Of a DNA stretch of 17,577 nt, positions 5,894 through 13,535 are shown piece by piece. The stretch lies in assembly GCA_028684345.1 (NCBI GenBank), contig JAQUGB010000005.1, positions 1-17,577 on the forward strand, given 5' to 3'. The position numbers were made by a program, and so were the translations under genes. The stretch's first letter is position 1; each line of letters begins with the position of its first letter. The notes under the pieces were generated by a model. That model searched no databases. It was not told the origin of the DNA and was given only the letters and a program-made list of their open reading frames with translations. The stretch is from Tepidiphilus sp. (GTDB lineage Bacteria; Pseudomonadota; Gammaproteobacteria; Burkholderiales; Rhodocyclaceae).

Positions 5894-7231
5894 ATGAAGA
5901 AAGTCTACATCCGCACGTTCGGATGCCAGATGAACGAGTACGACACGACCAAGATGTTCGACGTGCTCGCGGCGCGCTACGGCGCCGAACCCACCGACGA
6001 TCCGCTCGAAGCCGACGTCATTCTCTTCAACACCTGCTCGGTGCGCGAGAAGGCGCAGGAGAAGGTCTTTCACGACCTGGGGCGGGTCAAGGAACTCAAG
6101 CGCCGTAACCCCGATCTCGTGATCGGTGTGGGCGGCTGCGTGGCGAGCCAGGAAGGGGATGCCATTGTGCGCCGCGCCCCTTACGTCGACGTCGTCTTCG
6201 GGCCGCAGACCCTGCACCGGCTGCCGGAGCTGATCGAAGCGCGTCGGCACCAGGATCGGCCGCAGGTCGATATCTCCTTTCCCGAGATCGAGAAGTTCGA
6301 TGCGCTGCCCGAGCCGCGCGTCGAAGGGGCGAGCGCCTTCGTCTCCATCATGGAAGGCTGCTCCAAGTACTGCTCTTTCTGCATCGTTCCCTATACGCGA
6401 GGCGAGGAGATTTCCCGTCCGCTCGAAGACGTGCTCGTCGAAGTGGCCCAGCTCGCCGAACAGGGGGTCAAGGAAGTGACGCTGCTGGGGCAGAACGTCA
6501 ACGCCTGGCGCGGACGTCTGTCGCGCGCAGGGGAAGAGGTGGGCGACTTCGCCTTTCTGCTGGAGTGTGTGGCCGAGATTCCCGGCATCGAGCGCATCCG
6601 CTACACGACCTCGCACCCGCGCGAAATGACTTCGCGCCTGATCGCCGCCTACGAGAAAATTCCCAAGCTCGTCAGCCACCTGCACCTGCCGGTGCAGTCC
6701 GGTTCCGACCGGGTGCTCGCGGCGATGAAACGCGGCTATACCGTGCTCGAATACAAATCCATCGTACGGCGGCTGCGGGCGGTGCGCCCCGACCTGTCGC
6801 TGTCGTCCGACTTCATCGTCGGTTTTCCCGGCGAGACCGAAGCCGACTTCGAAAAGACGCTGCGCCTCGTCGAGGAGCTGCAGTTCGACCATTCCTTCAG
6901 TTTCGTCTATAGCGCCCGGCCCGGTACGCCGGCGGCCGAACTTCCCGACCCGGTGCCGCAGGAGACCAAGCTCGCCTGGCTCGCCCGATTGCAGGCGCAA
7001 CTCGAGGCGCAGGAGCGCGCCTTCAGTCAGGCCATGGTGGGGCGCACCGAGCGGGTGCTGGTTACGGGGCCCTCGAAGAAAGATCCGGCCTGGCTCGCCG
7101 GCCGTACCGAGAACAACCGCGTGGTCAATTTCCGTGGCGAACCCCGGCTCATGGGGCACTTCGTCGACGTGAAGATCACCGAGGCACTGCCGCACAGCCT
7201 GCGGGGGGAGGTGCTCGTCCGTGCGTCCTGA
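5894..7231 (+). CDS. miaB: tRNA-2-methylthio-N6-dimethylallyladenosine synthase MiaB
   Basis: MiaB is a radical-SAM methylthiotransferase that adds the 2-methylthio group to i6A37 of tRNAs reading U-initial codons, using two iron-sulfur clusters. In the 445-residue protein the N-terminal MTTase domain has the three auxiliary-cluster cysteines: Cys11 (FGCQMN), Cys48 (NTCSVRE) and Cys82 (GGCVAS). The radical-SAM CxxxCxxC is CSKYCSFC with Cys156, Cys160 and Cys163. A TRAM domain occupies about the last 70 residues (VLVTGPSKKDPAWLAGRTENNRVV region). An in-frame ATG exists at 5873, but MKKVYIRTFGCQMN at 5894 matches the family start. Neither has a strong SD. It opens the miaB-phoH-ybeY-corC-lnt cluster. 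Confidence 0.96.
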   Translation: MKKVYIRTFGCQMNEYDTTKMFDVLAARYGAEPTDDPLEADVILFNTCSVREKAQEKVFHDLGRVKELKRRNPDLVIGVGGCVASQEGDAIVRRAPYVDVVFGPQTLHRLPELIEARRHQDRPQVDISFPEIEKFDALPEPRVEGASAFVSIMEGCSKYCSFCIVPYTRGEEISRPLEDVLVEVAQLAEQGVKEVTLLGQNVNAWRGRLSRAGEEVGDFAFLLECVAEIPGIERIRYTTSHPREMTSRLIAAYEKIPKLVSHLHLPVQSGSDRVLAAMKRGYTVLEYKSIVRRLRAVRPDLSLSSDFIVGFPGETEADFEKTLRLVEELQFDHSFSFVYSARPGTPAAELPDPVPQETKLAWLARLQAQLEAQERAFSQAMVGRTERVLVTGPSKKDPAWLAGRTENNRVVNFRGEPRLMGHFVDVKITEALPHSLRGEVLVRAS

Positions 7232-8195
7232 GATGCAGTACCTGGAGTGGGAAATCGAGCCGCTCGACAATGCGCGGCTCTCGAACCTGTGCGGAGTGCT
7301 CGACGAGAACCTGCGCCAGATCGAATCGGCGTTCGACGTGACGATCGCACGGCGTAGCGGCCATTTCACCCTGGCCGGGGCGCCGGCGCAGACGAGGCTC
7401 GCGCTCGACGTCCTGCAGCGCTTGTGGACTCGCGCAGGACAGGAACTCTCGCTCGACGACGTCCAGCTTGGCGTGGTCGAGCGTCTGAGCGACGCCAACG
7501 AGGCGATGGCCGAGGAAGGCGCGGTGCCGCGGCTGCGCACACGCAAGGGGGCGATCGGCGGGCGCACGCCGCGCCAGGTGGCCTATCTGCGCGCGATTCA
7601 GTCGCACGACATCACATTCGGCATCGGCCCGGCCGGCACCGGCAAGACCTATCTCGCCGTGGCGGCGGCTGTCGATGCCTTCGAGCGCGAACAGGTCGAG
7701 CGCATCGTGCTCACGCGCCCGGCGGTGGAGGCCGGCGAGCGGCTCGGTTTCCTGCCCGGCGATCTGGCGCAGAAGGTCGACCCGTACCTTCGCCCGCTCT
7801 ACGACGCGCTCTACGATCTCTTCGGTTTCGAGCGCGTGGGCAAGCTCTTCGAGCGCGGCGCGATCGAGATCGCACCGCTCGCCTTCATGCGCGGGCGCAC
7901 GCTCAATCATGCTTTCATCATTCTGGACGAGGCGCAGAACACCACGCCTGAGCAGATGAAGATGTTCCTGACGCGCATCGGCATCGGCTCCAAGGCGGTC
8001 ATCACGGGCGATCTCACCCAGATCGACTTACCCCGTGGCACGAAGAGCGGTCTTGCGCAGGCGCGTGAGGTACTCGCCGAGGTACGCGGCATCGCGTTTA
8101 CCCAGTTTCTCAAGGAAGACGTGGTGCGTCACCCCTTGGTGGCTCGCATCGTCGAGGCCTATGACCGTCACGGCAGCGAAGGAGGGGGGCGGTGA
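7221..8195 (+). CDS. ybeZ: PhoH-like protein (YbeZ), ATPase
   Basis: This is a 324-residue PhoH-family P-loop ATPase, the YbeZ form found beside ybeY. It is thought to assist RNA/ribosome metabolism together with the YbeY endonuclease. An N-terminal PhoH-like KH-type region (about 1-100) precedes the ATPase domain, which has Walker A GPAGTGKT at 136-143 and Walker B ILDEAQ with Asp236-Glu237. DEAQNTTPEQMKMFLTR and ITGDLTQIDLPRG are family hallmarks. GTG at 7221 is chosen because GGGGGGAGG at 7203-7211 lies 9 bases upstream and the start overlaps the miaB stop; an ATG at 7233 is the alternative. The stop overlaps the ybeY start (GTGA). Despite the name there is no evidence here of Pho control. 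Confidence 0.95.
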   Translation: MRPEMQYLEWEIEPLDNARLSNLCGVLDENLRQIESAFDVTIARRSGHFTLAGAPAQTRLALDVLQRLWTRAGQELSLDDVQLGVVERLSDANEAMAEEGAVPRLRTRKGAIGGRTPRQVAYLRAIQSHDITFGIGPAGTGKTYLAVAAAVDAFEREQVERIVLTRPAVEAGERLGFLPGDLAQKVDPYLRPLYDALYDLFGFERVGKLFERGAIEIAPLAFMRGRTLNHAFIILDEAQNTTPEQMKMFLTRIGIGSKAVITGDLTQIDLPRGTKSGLAQAREVLAEVRGIAFTQFLKEDVVRHPLVARIVEAYDRHGSEGGGR

Positions 8196-8641
8196 AGCGC
8201 CTGCGCCTGAGCTATCAGCGGGTCTGCTCCGCCGAAGTTCCGCCGCGCGCCGCGGTGCTGCGCTGGGCGCGTGCCGCCTTGCAGGGGGGCGAGGCGCAGG
8301 TGACGGTGCGTTTCGTCGACACGGAGGAAGGGCGCGAGTTGAACCAGCGTTTTCGCGGCAAAGATTACCCGACGAACGTACTTTCTTTCGTCTATGATGT
8401 GCCGGAAGAAGCTGGCTTGGTGGGGGATCTGGTGCTGTGCGCGCCCGTGGTGGCGCGCGAGGCCGCGGAGCAGGGCAAGCCGCTGGCGGCGCACTACGCG
8501 CACCTGATCGTGCATGGTATGCTGCACCTGCAAGGATATGACCACGAGGACGAGGCGCAGGCGGCCGAGATGGAGGCGCTCGAGCGCGACGTGCTCGGGC
8601 GGCTCGGTTTCCCCGACCCCTATGCCGACGAGGAGCGATGA
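8192..8641 (+). CDS. ybeY: Endoribonuclease / rRNA maturation factor YbeY
   Basis: YbeY is a single-strand endoribonuclease needed for 16S rRNA 3' end maturation and late 70S quality control. The 149-residue protein has the zinc motif HGMLHLQGYDH with His108, His112 and His118 (H-x3-H-x5-H). The preceding TNVLSFVYD and GDLVLCAPVV segments are typical. GTG at 8192 overlaps the phoH stop by 4 bases and is preceded by GGAGGGG. The next gene starts within its stop codon (ATGA). Its position next to the PhoH-like ATPase is conserved and supports a joint RNA-processing role. Confidence 0.96.
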   Translation: MKRLRLSYQRVCSAEVPPRAAVLRWARAALQGGEAQVTVRFVDTEEGRELNQRFRGKDYPTNVLSFVYDVPEEAGLVGDLVLCAPVVAREAAEQGKPLAAHYAHLIVHGMLHLQGYDHEDEAQAAEMEALERDVLGRLGFPDPYADEER

Positions 8642-9492
8642 AAGACGACGACGACCCTTCCCATCGTAGCTGGTGGGATCGACTGACGGCGTTCTGGGCG
8701 CGCGAACCGGAGACGCGCGAGGAATTGCTGGAAGTGCTGCGCTCGGCCTGCGAGCGCAATCTCTTCGACGCGGAGGCGCTTTCCATCATCGAGGGCGCTT
8801 TGGCGATCTCGGAGCTGCGCGTGCGCGACGTAATGGTGCCGCGCAGCCAGATGGACGTGATCCGCATCGACGACCCGATCGAGGAGATCGCCCGCTTCGC
8901 TGCGGAAACGAATCATTCGCGCTTTCCGGCGATCGGCGAGAGCAAGGACGACGTTCTCGGCATCTTCCTTGCCAAGGACCTGATCCGCTATTTCGCCGGC
9001 TTGCCGTTCGATCTGCGCGACAGCCTGCGCCCGGCCGTGTTCGTGCCGGAATCCAAACGGCTGGATCTCTTGCTGCGCGAGTTCCGCCGCCGCCGCAACC
9101 ACATGGCCATCGTCGCCGACGAATACGGCGGAGTGAGCGGCCTGGTGACGATCGAAGACGTGCTCGAGCAGATCGTCGGCGAGATCGAAGACGAATACGA
9201 CTTCGACGAGCCGGAAGACGCCATCCGGCTCGAAGCCGACGGCAGCTATCGCGTCAAGGCGACGATGGAGCTCATCGACTTCAACGAGGCGTTTGGGACC
9301 GAGTTCTCCGACGAGGAGAGCGACACCGTCGGCGGACTCGTGATCCATCGGCTCGGGCGCCTGCCGCAGCGCGGCGAACGCGTCGAGATCGACGGCTGGA
9401 CTTTCGAGGTGCTGCGTGCCGACAGCCGCCGGCTGCACTGGCTGCGGGTGCGGCCACCGATCAAAGCGGACGGAGCGGTAGAAGCCGGGTGA
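8638..9492 (+). CDS. corC: CorC/HlyC-family CBS-domain protein (YbeX)
   Basis: The 284-residue soluble protein has a tandem CBS pair followed by a CorC_HlyC (transporter-associated) domain. RDVMVPRSQM, at about 63-72, opens CBS1. The FVPESKRLDLLLREF to DEYGGVSGLVTIEDVLEQIVGEIEDE segment (Asp161-Gly165 in DEYGG) is CBS2. The C-terminal domain covers about 200-280 and ends in WLRVRP. The E. coli counterpart has been linked to magnesium/cobalt efflux and, as YbeX, to ribosome metabolism; the exact activity is unsettled. It has no membrane DUF21 domain. The ATG overlaps the ybeY stop, and lnt begins just after or at its stop. Confidence 0.94.
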   Translation: MKDDDDPSHRSWWDRLTAFWAREPETREELLEVLRSACERNLFDAEALSIIEGALAISELRVRDVMVPRSQMDVIRIDDPIEEIARFAAETNHSRFPAIGESKDDVLGIFLAKDLIRYFAGLPFDLRDSLRPAVFVPESKRLDLLLREFRRRRNHMAIVADEYGGVSGLVTIEDVLEQIVGEIEDEYDFDEPEDAIRLEADGSYRVKATMELIDFNEAFGTEFSDEESDTVGGLVIHRLGRLPQRGERVEIDGWTFEVLRADSRRLHWLRVRPPIKADGAVEAG

Positions 9493-9494
9493 GC

Positions 9495-11009
9495 ATGACC
9501 GCCTGGCTGCCGCGCTTGGCCCTATGCGGCCATGTCCTGCCGATCTGGGCGGGGGTTCTCTTGCTTGCCGTAGCCGGAGCGAGCGCCCCCTGGGCCTTCG
9601 CCCCGACCGAGGCCTTCTGGTGGTTGCCGGTTGCGCTTCTTCCCCTCTTTCGCGCGTTTGCGAAAGCCAGTGCGCGGCAGGCCATGTTCGCGGCCTTTCT
9701 CTGGGCTTGGCCTTATTTCCTCGTGGGGGTGGGGTGGCTGTCGGTGGCGCTCGCGCGCTACGGCGGGCTTCCCTGGCCGGCGGCTTGGGCGGCAGTGGCC
9801 CTCTTTGCGGCCTATCTCGCCGCCTGGTGGGCCTTGGCGGCGGGTTTGGCCGTGCGCTGGTCTCCGTCAGGAAGTGCTTTCCGTCGGGCACTCTTTACGG
9901 CGGCGCTCTTCACCCTGGCCGAATGGACCCGTGGCTGGGCCTTCACCGGATTCCCCTGGCTCAGCCCCGGCCTGAGTCAGACGCCGCCCAGCCCTTTGGC
10001 GGGATTCTATCCGCTCGTGGGGGCGCTGGGGGTGGGCTTTCTTCTCTTCGCCCTTGCCGGGATCATCGCCTCCGGTGTGTCCTGGCGGCGCTGGCTGCCG
10101 CTCGTCGCCCTCGTGGCCGCGCTTGGCGGTGCATTGCGCGGCGTGGAATGGTCCCGGCCGGTGGGCGCGCCGCTTGCGCTGAGTCTGGTACAGCCGGCGA
10201 TTCCCCAGGATCAGAAATGGGACGGGGCGCTGCTGGGGCGCCATCTCTGGCGCCAGGCCGAGCTGCTCGCCCAGACGCACGGCACGCTGGTGGTGCTACC
10301 GGAAACCTCCCTGCCACTGCTCGACGTGCAGATCCCCGACGAGTGGCGCCACCTCGTGGCGCAGGCCTTGGGCAAGGATCGCACCGTGCTCTATGGCGCC
10401 TTCACGCGCGATGAAGCAGGCGTCATCCACAATTCGGCGGTGGCGCAGGGCAGAGCCGCGCCCTTTTCCTATCACAAACGCCACCTCGTTCCGTTCGGCG
10501 AGTATTCGCCGCCGCTCTTCGGCTGGTTTTTTCGCGCCTTGTCGATCCCGATGTCGAACCAAGGCCCGGGAGAGCTCCTTCAGCCTTTCTTGCGCGTGGG
10601 AGAGACGGCTGCCGCCGTCGACATCTGCTACGAGAGCGCGTTTGCCGACCTCATCGCCGGCGACGTGCGCGCCGGTGCCACCTGGCTCCTCAACCTCTCC
10701 AACCTCGCGTGGTACGACCGCAGCGCGGCACAGGCTCAACACGCGCAGATCGGCAGGGTGCGCGCGCTGGAAACCGCTCGCCCGTGGGTACAAGCGACCA
10801 ACACCGGCGTGAGCGGGGGGTTCGACGCCGACGGGCGAGTGCTGGCGGTTTTGCCCGAATGGCGTGAGTCGATCCTGGAATTGACGGTGCAGGGAAGGCG
10901 CGGCGAGACGCCCTTCGTGCGTTTCTACGGTGAGATGGGAACGATGGCGCTGCTGGTGCTTCTCACCGTTGCACTTCGCGGGAAGAACCTCCTCGGCTCG
11001 AGGGGGTAA
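9495..11009 (+). CDS. lnt: Apolipoprotein N-acyltransferase
   Basis: Lnt is an inner-membrane enzyme that N-acylates the terminal Cys of lipoproteins, the last maturation step before Lol sorting. The 504-residue protein has about six N-terminal membrane segments (about 1-190), with the family patches AFTGFPWLSPG and LVGALGVGFLLFAL. A periplasmic nitrilase-fold domain follows, with the catalytic triad Glu270 (LPETSLP), Lys328 (YHKRHLVPFGEY) and Cys378 (DICYES). A last TM near MGTMALLVLLTVAL ends the protein. ATG at 9495 is used; GTG at 9489 would overlap the corC stop (GTGA) and add two residues. The frame stays open far upstream through corC, but that is a GC-rich artefact. A bidirectional terminator follows at 11066-11092. 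Confidence 0.95.
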   Translation: MTAWLPRLALCGHVLPIWAGVLLLAVAGASAPWAFAPTEAFWWLPVALLPLFRAFAKASARQAMFAAFLWAWPYFLVGVGWLSVALARYGGLPWPAAWAAVALFAAYLAAWWALAAGLAVRWSPSGSAFRRALFTAALFTLAEWTRGWAFTGFPWLSPGLSQTPPSPLAGFYPLVGALGVGFLLFALAGIIASGVSWRRWLPLVALVAALGGALRGVEWSRPVGAPLALSLVQPAIPQDQKWDGALLGRHLWRQAELLAQTHGTLVVLPETSLPLLDVQIPDEWRHLVAQALGKDRTVLYGAFTRDEAGVIHNSAVAQGRAAPFSYHKRHLVPFGEYSPPLFGWFFRALSIPMSNQGPGELLQPFLRVGETAAAVDICYESAFADLIAGDVRAGATWLLNLSNLAWYDRSAAQAQHAQIGRVRALETARPWVQATNTGVSGGFDADGRVLAVLPEWRESILELTVQGRRGETPFVRFYGEMGTMALLVLLTVALRGKNLLGSRG

Positions 11010-11065
11010 CCGAGGCAGGTACCGCGCAGCAGCTCGATACATGGATCGGTGTTCTGCAGGCATGA

Positions 11066-11092
11066 AAAAACCGGCTGCGAGAGCCGGTTTTT
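11066..11092. terminator. Bidirectional rho-independent terminator between lnt and tRNA-fMet
   Basis: AAAAACCGGCT, GCGAG, AGCCGGTTTTT is a perfect inverted repeat with 11-base arms and a 5-base loop. It has T-runs at the 3' side on both strands. It ends the lnt transcript on the plus strand and the tRNA-fMet transcript on the minus strand, whose 3' CCA is only 6 bases away. Confidence 0.9.
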
Positions 11093-11097
11093 GGCGA

Positions 11098-11174
<77 letters not shown>

Positions 11175-11187
11175 ATCGATAAAACCA

Positions 11188-11215
11188 ATTATACCCGGTC
11201 CATGATGGAAGTCAA
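11188..11215 (-). promoter_or_regulatory. Sigma70-type promoter for tRNA-fMet
   Basis: On the minus strand TTGACT (11215 down to 11210), a 16-base spacer and a perfect TATAAT (11193 down to 11188) lie 13 bases ahead of the mature 5' end at 11174. This fits a strong stable-RNA promoter with a very short leader. Confidence 0.85.
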
Positions 11216-11288
11216 GCGATCGTTGCATTGCAAAGCGGCTAGTCCGTCATTCTGGTCGGTCCGTTCCAGCCAAGAGCACGGCCCATCG

Positions 11289-11294
11289 TATAAT
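11289..11294 (+). promoter_or_regulatory. Consensus -10 box (TATAAT) just before rsmE
   Basis: A perfect TATAAT ends 8 bases before the rsmE ATG at 11303. Transcription would begin near 11300-11302, leaving almost no 5' leader. The -35 region is weak (TTCCAG near 11264-11269). No Shine-Dalgarno precedes the ATG, which agrees with a leaderless message. Confidence 0.55.
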
Positions 11295-11302
11295 GCGCTG
11301 CC

Positions 11303-12040
11303 ATGGTTGCTCGTTTCTTCGTTCCCGATCTCACGCCCGAGGCTGGCGCGCTGGTGTCGCTACCTGCGGAGGTGGCTCATCATGCCCTGCGCGTGCTGAG
11401 GTTACGCGCAGGCGCGCCCGTGGTGGTGTTCGATGGTCGGGGAGGAGAGTGGCGTGGGGTGCTTGAACCCGTGGGGCGGGATGCAGCGCGGGTACGACTG
11501 GAAGCCTTCGAGCCCGTTTCGCGCGAGTTGCCTTTCTCCGTGACGCTTGGTCAGGCACTGCTACCGGCCGAGCGCATGGACTGGGCGATCCAGAAAGCGG
11601 TGGAACTGGGGGCGGCGCGCATCGTGCCGCTCGTGACGGCGCGCACTCAGACCGGTGGCGCGCTGGAGCGGGGAGCGCGCAAGCAGATGCATTGGCAGCG
11701 TGTCGCCGTGGCCGCGGTGCAGCAATGCGCCCGTACCCTGGTGCCGGAAGTGGCGCGGCCATGTCACTGGCGGGAATGGATCGAGGACGTGCGAAAGAAC
11801 CATCCCGATGCGCACCGGTGGCTGCTCGCTCCGGGAGGGGTTCCCCTTTCCCGCCTTTCCCCACCTTCGCGGCCGGTGATCGTGCTCGTCGGCCCCGAGG
11901 GCGGTTGGAGCGATACGGAATTGGACGAGGCCGGGCGCTGCGGCTTCGAGCGTATCGGTCTTGGGCCTAGGGTGCTGCGCAGTGAGACAGCGTCCTCGGC
12001 GGTGCTGGCGATGATGCAAGCTCTATGGGGGGAGCGCTGA
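11303..12040 (+). CDS. rsmE: 16S rRNA (uracil1498-N3)-methyltransferase RsmE
   Basis: RsmE is an SPOUT-class methyltransferase that methylates N3 of U1498 in helix 44 of 16S rRNA using SAM. The 245-residue protein has an N-terminal PUA-like RNA-binding domain (about 1-75: RFFVPDL, HHALRVLRLRAG). The trefoil-knot domain has AERMDWAIQKAVELG, then VGPEGGWSDTE (GPEGG at 197-201), and LGPRVLRSETA (LRSETA at 225-230) as the SAM-binding knot. The ATG at 11303 has no SD, and a consensus -10 box sits just upstream, suggesting leaderless translation. The stop overlaps the start of the next gene by one base (TGATG). It heads the rsmE-pap-argA-yggX cluster. Confidence 0.95.
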   Translation: MVARFFVPDLTPEAGALVSLPAEVAHHALRVLRLRAGAPVVVFDGRGGEWRGVLEPVGRDAARVRLEAFEPVSRELPFSVTLGQALLPAERMDWAIQKAVELGAARIVPLVTARTQTGGALERGARKQMHWQRVAVAAVQQCARTLVPEVARPCHWREWIEDVRKNHPDAHRWLLAPGGVPLSRLSPPSRPVIVLVGPEGGWSDTELDEAGRCGFERIGLGPRVLRSETASSAVLAMMQALWGER

Positions 12041-13521
12041 TGTTCGAGAACGTGGAATTGGGCCATCGACTCGACAAGGAGACGTATCGCCAGCGTTCGG
12101 AAGCCGTGCGCCTGCAGTTGCTCGATCTGGAATACCGCCTGGTACATGAGCGCGCCTTCGCCACGCTGATCCTCATCAACGGGGTCGACAAGGCCGGCAA
12201 GGGCGAGACGATGAACCTGCTCAATTCCTGGCTCGATCCACGCCACCTCGACAGTCATGGGATCGACCGTCCCAGCTCGGAGGAGGAAGAGCGCCCGTAC
12301 ATGTGGCGTTTCTGGCGTCGCCTGCCGCCGCGCGGGCGCATCGGGGTCTTCTTCGACAATTGGTACGCCGACATCATCGAAGATAGGGTTGCGGGGCGCA
12401 GCAAACGATCCGCTTTCGAAGCCTCGCTCGAGCGGGTGCGCCGGTTCGAGGAAATGCTGATGGCCGAGGGCGTGTTGCTGCTGAAGCTGTGGTTTCACAT
12501 TTCGGCCAAGGAGTTGAAACGTCGTTTGGAGAAACTCTCCAAAGACGAGCGCACGAGCTGGAGGGTGCGGGAGTCCGATTGGCGCTATCTCGAGCACTAC
12601 GACGACTATGCCCAGACGGCCGCCGCGGCCATCCGGCATACGAGCACCGGCGTGGTGCCGTGGGTGCTGGTGGATGGGGCCGACGACCGCTATCGGGCGG
12701 TGTTCGTGGGTGAGACGCTCGCCGGGGCTTGGCAGCGCAAGTTCGAGGCCATCGAGCGCGGCGAAGGGGGGGCGCCGCCCCTCGTCCTCGTGCCGGATCT
12801 CGAAGAGCGTCCCAACGTCGTGAGCGCGCTCACGCTCCGGCAGACGATGGGGAAAAAAGAGTACGAGCGTCGGCTGGAGGAACTGCAGGGACGGCTCGAT
12901 ACCTTGGTGCGCGACGCGCGTTTCGCCAAGCGCAGTCTGGTCGTGCTCTTCGAGGGGATGGATGCCGCTGGTAAGGGCGGGGCGATCCGACGCGTGACGG
13001 CGGCGCTCGACGTGCGGCGCTACCAGGTGGTGCCGATCGCCGCGCCCACCGACGAAGAACTCGCCCAGCCTTATCTGTGGCGCTTCTGGCGCAGGATGCC
13101 GGGGCGCGGACGGGTGGTGATCTTCGACCGTTCCTGGTACGGGCGCGTGCTGGTCGAGCGGGTCGAGGGGTTGTGTGCGCCGGCCGACTGGATGCGGGCC
13201 TATGCCGAGATCAACGATTTCGAGGAGCAGCTGATCGAAAACGGGACCGTGGTGGTGAAATTCTGGCTGGCGATCGATCTGGATGAGCAGTTGCAACGGT
13301 TTCGCGAGCGTGAGTCGGATCCTTTGAAACGGCACAAAATCACGCCGGAGGATTGGCGCAACCGTGAGAAGTGGCCGCAGTACGAATTGGCGGTGAGCGA
13401 CATGATCGAGCGCACGAGCACCGAGATCGCGCCGTGGACGCTGGTCGAGGCGAATAACAAGTACTATGCCCGAGTCAAGGTGCTACGAACCTTGTGTGAT
13501 CGGCTCGAGGCGTCGTTGTGA
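12040..13521 (+). CDS. pap: Polyphosphate:AMP phosphotransferase (fused double PPK2 domain)
   Basis: The 493-residue protein has two tandem PPK2 kinase domains, the architecture of class II polyphosphate:AMP phosphotransferases, which make ADP from AMP and polyphosphate in the cytosol. Domain 1 (about 1-230) has P-loop GVDKAGKG at 48-55; domain 2 (about 270-493) has GMDAAGKG at 306-313. Both have the WRFWRR motif. Domain 2 keeps the lid-side DRSWYGR, while domain 1 reads DNWYADI, so domain 1 looks degenerate and domain 2 is probably the active half. The ATG at 12040 shares a base with the rsmE stop and has GGGGGGAG upstream; the frame is open for five codons further up (12025), without better signals. 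With adenylate kinase it could recycle AMP to ATP at the cost of polyphosphate. Confidence 0.93.
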   Translation: MFENVELGHRLDKETYRQRSEAVRLQLLDLEYRLVHERAFATLILINGVDKAGKGETMNLLNSWLDPRHLDSHGIDRPSSEEEERPYMWRFWRRLPPRGRIGVFFDNWYADIIEDRVAGRSKRSAFEASLERVRRFEEMLMAEGVLLLKLWFHISAKELKRRLEKLSKDERTSWRVRESDWRYLEHYDDYAQTAAAAIRHTSTGVVPWVLVDGADDRYRAVFVGETLAGAWQRKFEAIERGEGGAPPLVLVPDLEERPNVVSALTLRQTMGKKEYERRLEELQGRLDTLVRDARFAKRSLVVLFEGMDAAGKGGAIRRVTAALDVRRYQVVPIAAPTDEELAQPYLWRFWRRMPGRGRVVIFDRSWYGRVLVERVEGLCAPADWMRAYAEINDFEEQLIENGTVVVKFWLAIDLDEQLQRFRERESDPLKRHKITPEDWRNREKWPQYELAVSDMIERTSTEIAPWTLVEANNKYYARVKVLRTLCDRLEASL

Positions 13522-13535
13522 ATGGAGATAGACCG

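Noticed and set aside
5876..7567. 563-codon minus-strand frame covering all of miaB
   Set aside because: It is the complement of a well-supported miaB, with low-complexity composition and no recognisable motif or ribosome binding site. High GC suppresses stop codons on the opposite strand.
7221..8195. PhoH-like gene as evidence for a phosphate regulon locus
   Set aside because: The gene is the YbeZ partner of YbeY in a conserved RNA-processing cluster. The name alone does not imply Pho control, and no Pho box was recognised.
8673..9494. Upstream extension of the lnt frame through corC, giving a 778-codon fusion
   Set aside because: The first 274 codons are Arg/Gly-rich and lie in another frame of corC. 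Lnt has normal length and motifs from 9495.
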